Source: Roseomonas xinghualingensis
Lineage (GTDB): Bacteria; Pseudomonadota; Alphaproteobacteria; Acetobacterales; Acetobacteraceae
Assembly (NCBI RefSeq): GCF_025791835.1
Contig: NZ_JAOXLP010000001.1
Span: forward strand, 434,001-498,000
Direction: 5' to 3'
DNA length: 64,000 bases
Part shown: positions 59,817-64,000 of the stretch, piece after piece
Layout: the number at the start of each line of letters is the position of its first letter
Position numbering within the stretch: the first letter of the stretch is position 1
Notes under the pieces: model-generated
Databases searched by the model: none
What the model was told of the DNA's origin: nothing
What the model saw: the letters and a program-made list of their open reading frames with translations, nothing else
Program-made: the position numbers and the translations under genes

Positions 59817-62531
59817 TTAAGCCAGCTCCTTCACCATGGAGAATTCTTCTGCAGGCTTGAAATCGAGAACTTGAGCCCAGACCTCCTCAACAGAGGTGGG
59901 CGTCAGCACCACCAGATCGCCCGGGCGCGCCATGCGGAGGCAAAGATCCGCAGCTTCATGCTCGTCCAGCACACGATGCAAGCGATCCTCCGGAAAGCCG
60001 GTGCCGAGAACTCCCTCGGCCATCAGGCGGATCACCTCGCCGGAGAGGCGTCCACGGCCATCCGGCCGCTCCCGCAGGACCACATCATCGAAATGACCCG
60101 CGGCGATGCGACCCATCTCACGTAGGTCTTCGTCGCGTCGGTCGCCCGGGGTGCTGATCATGCCGATCAGGCGTCCATGGCTTGGGCGGAGTTTGGCAAC
60201 GAGATCGCAGAGGGCCGCAAGACCTGCCGGGTTGTGGGCGTAATCGACAATCACCCGGAAGCCGTGGGCGTCATGCACATTCAGCCGCCCTGGGCTCTGC
60301 TCGAAGGAGGTGGAGAAGTTCTGCAGTGCCGCACGGATGACGGGCAGGGAAACGCCCTGTGCATAGGTCATCGCGACCGCCGCAAGCGCATTCTGGATGT
60401 TGAAGCCAGCCATGCCACCCAGGGCTGCCGGGATCTCGGCCGCGCTCATCAGCGGCAGTCGGCGCCGGTCGTCATGCACCACGATATCGCCACCATCCTG
60501 GCCATCCTCGCACACCACGGCCAGCCCGCCCCGGTTGACATGCTCACGCAGGGGGGCGGGCATGGCATCCCCGCCCCGCATGGAGAAGAAGGCGATCCGC
60601 CCGCCGGCATGGCGCTCCATGGCCAGCGTCAGCGGGTCATCGGCATTGAGCACGCTGCAGCCATCGCGCCGGACGGATTCGACGACGACGGACTTCACCG
60701 CCGCCAGATCCTCCAGCGTATTCACCTCCTTCAGCCCGAGATGATCGGCCTGGATATTCAGGACGGCGCCGACATCGCATTCCTCGAAGCCCAGCCCTTC
60801 GCGCAGGATTCCGCCGCGCGCCGTCTCCAGCACCGCCGCCTCCACGCTCGGGTCACGCAGCACCATGCGCGCGCTGCGTGGGCCACTGGCGTCGTCGTCC
60901 GTTATCTTGTCGCCGTTGATCCAGATGCCGCTGGTATTGGTCATGCCAACCGTCAGGCCGGAATGGCGCAGGATATGGGCCACCATGCGGGTCGTGGTGG
61001 ACTTTCCGTTGGTGCCAGTGATGGCAAAGATCGGAATGCGACCCGTTTCCCCATTGGGGAAGAGCATGTCGATAACAGGGCGGGCGATGTCGCGTGCCCA
61101 GCCTTCGAAAGGCTCCAGATGCATGCGGAAGCCAGGCGCCGCATTCACCTCCACGATGCCGCCCCCCGTCTCGCGGACGGAACGGCGGATGTCTGGCGCA
61201 ATGAAGTCAATGCCAGCGACGTCCAATCCCACCGCCATGGCGGCTCGGCGGGCGATGCAGGCATTGTCGGGGTGAATGTCATCCGTGCGGTCAATGGCGG
61301 TGCCGCCGGTGGAGAGATTGGCGGTGTCGCGCAGTGCCACGCAGCGGCCCTTTTCCGGCACGCTCTCAAGCGTCATCCCGCCCTTGGCGAGAAGGTCGAG
61401 AACATGCGCATCCACCTTGATGCGGGTGAGGGTTTTCTCATGCCCGTCACCACGGCGGGGGTCGCGATTCACCTCATCGATCAGGGCCGCGATGGTCTGC
61501 TCGCCGTCACCGACGACGTGGGCCGGAACGCGCTGCGCGACTGCGCGCACCTCTCCGCCGATGACGAGGATGCGGTGGTCATGGCCCACATACTGCTGCT
61601 CGACAATCACATCGCGGCTACGTTGCGCGGCATGCTCGAAGCCGCGGCGCACGTCATCGGGCGTACGCAGGTCCAGGCTGACACCACGCCCGTGATTGCC
61701 GTCCAGTGGTTTGGTCACAACGGGATAGCCGATCCGCTCGGCCGCGCGCACAGCATCCTCCGCCGTGTCCACCACGGATCCTTTCGGAACGGGAAGGCCG
61801 GCTTCGGAGAGAATCGTCTTGGTGAGGTCCTTGTCGCCCGCGATTTCCACTGCGATGTTCGAGGTGCGGCCCGTGATGCTGGCGCGCAGGCGCTGCTGCT
61901 TCTTGCCGTGGCCCAACTGCACCAGGCTGTGCTCATCCATCCGCATCACCGGAATGCCGCGCCGCTCCGCCTCCTGCACGATCGAGCGGGTGGTGGGACC
62001 CAGGGCGCGGCGGCCGACCAGTCGGGTCAGCACTTTCAGCCCCGCCTCAACGCCCCCGCCATCCTCAAGCGGGTCGCGCCGGTGAAGCTCTTCCAGCCCC
62101 GCGATGCCACGCAGCTCCGGCGGCAGCAGGGATTCCACCAGTTGCAGTGCGAGCCGCCCGGCGAGAAGCCCCACCTCTTCCTCTCGATACGCGAAGAGCA
62201 CATTGTAAACGCCGGGTTGGCCGCGAACGGAGCGCGTCTTGCCACGTGTCACGCGCGAACCGGCGCGGGTCTGCAGTTCCAGCGCCACATGCTCCGTGAC
62301 ATGGCCAAGCCAGGTGCCCTCCTGCAAGCGGCGCACGAAGCCTCCTGGCTCACCGTAAGAGCAGCCATGCTCCTGCAGTCCTGGCAGCATGGAGAGCAGG
62401 CCTTCGGTGAAGCCAGGCAACCGATTCGAGGGGAAATCCTCCAGCGAGCCAAGGTCGAGGCGGATGCGAATCATGGGGGTGTGGCTGAAGAGATGCGGGC
62501 CACGATAGACCGCCGAATGGAGCACGCGCAT
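59817..62531 (-). CDS. cphA: Cyanophycin synthetase
   Basis: A 904-residue two-domain ligase that builds multi-L-arginyl-poly-L-aspartate. The N-terminal and central parts hold an ATP-grasp domain (about residues 215-480; GYPVVTKPLDGNHGRGVSLDL). The C-terminal Mur ligase-like domain begins with ITGTNGKSTTTRM at about residue 504. MRVLHSAVYRGPHLFSH matches the usual CphA start, so ATG 62531 (AAGG upstream) is preferred over ATG 62567. First gene of the cphA-iaaA-cphB operon. Confidence 0.93.
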   Translation of the reverse strand: MRVLHSAVYRGPHLFSHTPMIRIRLDLGSLEDFPSNRLPGFTEGLLSMLPGLQEHGCSYGEPGGFVRRLQEGTWLGHVTEHVALELQTRAGSRVTRGKTRSVRGQPGVYNVLFAYREEEVGLLAGRLALQLVESLLPPELRGIAGLEELHRRDPLEDGGGVEAGLKVLTRLVGRRALGPTTRSIVQEAERRGIPVMRMDEHSLVQLGHGKKQQRLRASITGRTSNIAVEIAGDKDLTKTILSEAGLPVPKGSVVDTAEDAVRAAERIGYPVVTKPLDGNHGRGVSLDLRTPDDVRRGFEHAAQRSRDVIVEQQYVGHDHRILVIGGEVRAVAQRVPAHVVGDGEQTIAALIDEVNRDPRRGDGHEKTLTRIKVDAHVLDLLAKGGMTLESVPEKGRCVALRDTANLSTGGTAIDRTDDIHPDNACIARRAAMAVGLDVAGIDFIAPDIRRSVRETGGGIVEVNAAPGFRMHLEPFEGWARDIARPVIDMLFPNGETGRIPIFAITGTNGKSTTTRMVAHILRHSGLTVGMTNTSGIWINGDKITDDDASGPRSARMVLRDPSVEAAVLETARGGILREGLGFEECDVGAVLNIQADHLGLKEVNTLEDLAAVKSVVVESVRRDGCSVLNADDPLTLAMERHAGGRIAFFSMRGGDAMPAPLREHVNRGGLAVVCEDGQDGGDIVVHDDRRRLPLMSAAEIPAALGGMAGFNIQNALAAVAMTYAQGVSLPVIRAALQNFSTSFEQSPGRLNVHDAHGFRVIVDYAHNPAGLAALCDLVAKLRPSHGRLIGMISTPGDRRDEDLREMGRIAAGHFDDVVLRERPDGRGRLSGEVIRLMAEGVLGTGFPEDRLHRVLDEHEAADLCLRMARPGDLVVLTPTSVEEVWAQVLDFKPAEEFSMVKELA

Positions 62532-62721
62532 CGACACCTTGTCGGGCGTTGTGGGTTCGATACCCATGGACTGGCTTTCTCGCTCTTATGTCTTTTGTTG
62601 GTGTTGGCTGGCCGATGTGGCGAACGGCTGCTCATCGTGGAGGAAGAGTGACGTCGCTGTTCCGCTCTGCCGAACGTAATGGACTATTCCTGGTTACATG
62701 CCCGTGCAGCATTAAGTGCTT

Positions 62722-63507
62722 TCAGGCCGAGACACGTGTCCAGGTAAGGCAGCCGCCGGTCACGGCCGAACGCCCGACCAGCAGCGCGCCACGGCGGTAG
62801 AGTTCCCAGACCGAGCCCCCGTCGCCCAGATCCACGGCTAGCAGCCCGCCGGATGGATCGCTCCATGCCACACGCCCACCAGCCGCGATCGCGGCTGCGA
62901 AGCTTGCATCTGGATCGAGATCGGCACGGAACAGCACCAGCACCGGGCCTGCTTCCGAGGATGGAAGTGCAGCGGCCGGGGCCGATGCCAGAACCAGCGC
63001 CGTGAGCGAGGCTGCGACGGCAGCGCCATGGCGCCTGCCTCCTGACGGGGGTGCGGCGCGGCGCACCAGCCACCATCCAAGGACCAAAGGCGGAATGCCT
63101 GTGGAGACGAGCCAGCCGATGTCCCAAAGCAGCGGGTCCGGAACATCAACGCGCACGCGGTGGATGCCAACGATCCAGTGGAAGACCACAACATCCACCA
63201 CCTGCCAGGCTGCGAAGCCGAGCAGTGCTCCTCCGAGCAGGTGCCTTCCCGCTCCCAGCTGCGACCGCGTGCGCCAGAGCAGCCACAGGCCGATCATGGC
63301 GATCAGATACACGGCGACATGGAACATTCCGTCGGCAAGGATCTGCATCCGGATGTCCCGCAACGCTTCGCCTGGCACGAGGGAAAGAAAATGGTGCCAT
63401 TGCAGGATCTGGTGCAGCAGAATTCCGTCGAAGAAGCCGCCCAGCGCGAAACCAAGCACGCCAGAGGCCAAAAGGGCGCGACGCGCCGGGGTGCGGATCT
63501 GTGTCAT
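62722..63507 (-). CDS. DUF2243 membrane protein
   Basis: A 261-residue protein. Residues about 10-150 are a four-helix DUF2243 region with GGFFDGILLHQILQWHHFLS and VVDVVVFHWIVGIHRVR, rich in histidine. Residues about 165-261 form a soluble-looking C-terminal part after a further hydrophobic segment. DUF2243 genes often stand near cytochrome oxidase assembly genes, but none is seen here. Its ATG overlaps the stop of a small upstream frame (63507-63758). Confidence 0.8.
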   Translation of the reverse strand: MTQIRTPARRALLASGVLGFALGGFFDGILLHQILQWHHFLSLVPGEALRDIRMQILADGMFHVAVYLIAMIGLWLLWRTRSQLGAGRHLLGGALLGFAAWQVVDVVVFHWIVGIHRVRVDVPDPLLWDIGWLVSTGIPPLVLGWWLVRRAAPPSGGRRHGAAVAASLTALVLASAPAAALPSSEAGPVLVLFRADLDPDASFAAAIAAGGRVAWSDPSGGLLAVDLGDGGSVWELYRRGALLVGRSAVTGGCLTWTRVSA

Positions 63508-63758
63508 CAGGGGCAGCTGGTCTGCGGCGTTGCCGTATCCAACATTGCTGGGGCGGCGCCCCAGATGTGCATCCTGGGCGTATTGGTCAGGAGCCAGAGA
63601 TCAGATTCCGCCAGAATCCGCCGTGTTGCCGTGCGGCTGCTTGCCTCGAAGGGCTCTTTCGTCACGCGCTTTGAAACAAAGGACGCCAGCACTCCACGGG
63701 GGCACGCAGCTTCAACGCCGGATTGGAAGTTGGGGGTGGCGATTGGCCTTGCGGTCAT
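63507..63758 (-). CDS. Small ORF coupled to the DUF2243 gene
   Basis: An 83-codon frame beginning MTARPIATPNFQSGVEAACP and ending PQTSCP. Its TGA overlaps the ATG of the DUF2243 gene by one base, as in coupled genes. No family is recognised and third-base bias is weak, so it may be non-coding. Beyond 63759 to 64000 I see no supported gene; a plus-strand frame open from ATG 63869 to the window end cannot be judged. Confidence 0.25.
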   Translation of the reverse strand: MTARPIATPNFQSGVEAACPRGVLASFVSKRVTKEPFEASSRTATRRILAESDLWLLTNTPRMHIWGAAPAMLDTATPQTSCP

Positions 63759-64000
63759 GGGGCGCTGGGAAGATCGTGGGGCGATTCCATTCCTTCTCTC
63801 TTGCCCAGCGGCAATGACTCACCTCTAACCTTTGTTATGCCTCTAGGCGAATTGCCGGAGGTTCCCGAATGAGTGATCCTGCTGACCTTGCGTGGCCTGC
63901 TTCAGGGCGCGGTTTTGTCCCAAACTGTCAGCCAGGCCACCTGAACGCGGGATGGTGTCAGTGCCGATTGGTATCGCCTTGCAGACTGCGCATGTGCGAG

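Noticed and set aside
62551..62566. GTGGGTTCGATACCCA, resembling a tRNA T-arm, near the cphA start
   Set aside because: The 5' part of a tRNA would lie inside cphA and no matching acceptor, D or anticodon arms are seen.
60177..62651. An 824-codon plus-strand frame across cphA
   Set aside because: It is antisense to a clear cyanophycin synthetase and shows no recognisable protein features.

Overview
The window is very GC-rich DNA with dense, overlapping operons. The gene families point to an alphaproteobacterium, probably Acetobacteraceae close to Roseomonas. Evidence for this is three solitary Bug/TctC binding proteins plus a fourth in a catabolic cluster, a fused A+B Mrp antiporter, a LigI/GalB/LigK aromatic pathway, a full C-P lyase set, and polyhydroxyalkanoate and cyanophycin storage genes. 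The assignment is inference, since no rRNA or tRNA is present.

Layout. 3-629: end of a dimethylformamidase-like gene. 800-7404: a PtsN-like EIIA gene followed by the complete mrpABCDEFG operon. 7522-13779 (minus strand): lower protocatechuate/gallate meta-cleavage genes (ligK/galC, galB, ligI) with a Bug protein, a dehydrogenase, a dihydroxyphthalate-decarboxylase-like protein and a LysR regulator; an EamA exporter is divergent. 14869-18479: a poorly characterised three-gene coiled-coil/membrane-protein operon, followed by a RidA gene. 19057-20562 (minus): a lipoprotein built of degenerate 14-residue coiled-coil repeats. 20766-27697: phnF-M-G-H-I-J-K-L-N (C-P lyase). 29160-32708 (minus): phnC-D-E-E uptake system. 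A candidate three-repeat PHO box lies in front of each phn operon, so both may answer to phosphate starvation.

32977-42805: mixed housekeeping and accessory genes, including a peptidoglycan-binding protein, a gamma carbonic anhydrase, two metallo-beta-lactamase-fold enzymes, a secreted alpha/beta hydrolase, DUF1206, two Bug proteins, metY and one or two small secreted repeat peptides. 43207-46808: an HTH-TPR regulator and an EF-G paralogue. 46960-47190: a decayed IS5-family transposase. 47659-52430: the PrkA-YeaH-SpoVR/YcgB stress triad, in DNA visibly less GC-biased at third codon positions than its surroundings. 52458-54734: PHA synthase with a small DUF6489-like partner. 55092-57265: a DUF2934-type protein and an amidase, with a perfect 20-bp inverted repeat between them. 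57646-58021: a cold-shock gene with promoter, long leader and terminator. 58113-62531: a cyanophycin operon (cphA, iaaA, cphB). 62722-63507: a DUF2243 membrane protein.

Functionally the window suggests a metabolically versatile soil or water bacterium that scavenges phosphonates and aromatic acids, controls cation/pH balance with Mrp, and stores carbon (PHA) and nitrogen (cyanophycin). The least explained items are the 14869-18479 operon, the repeat lipoprotein, the small secreted repeat peptides and the long hairpin at 55826-55867.
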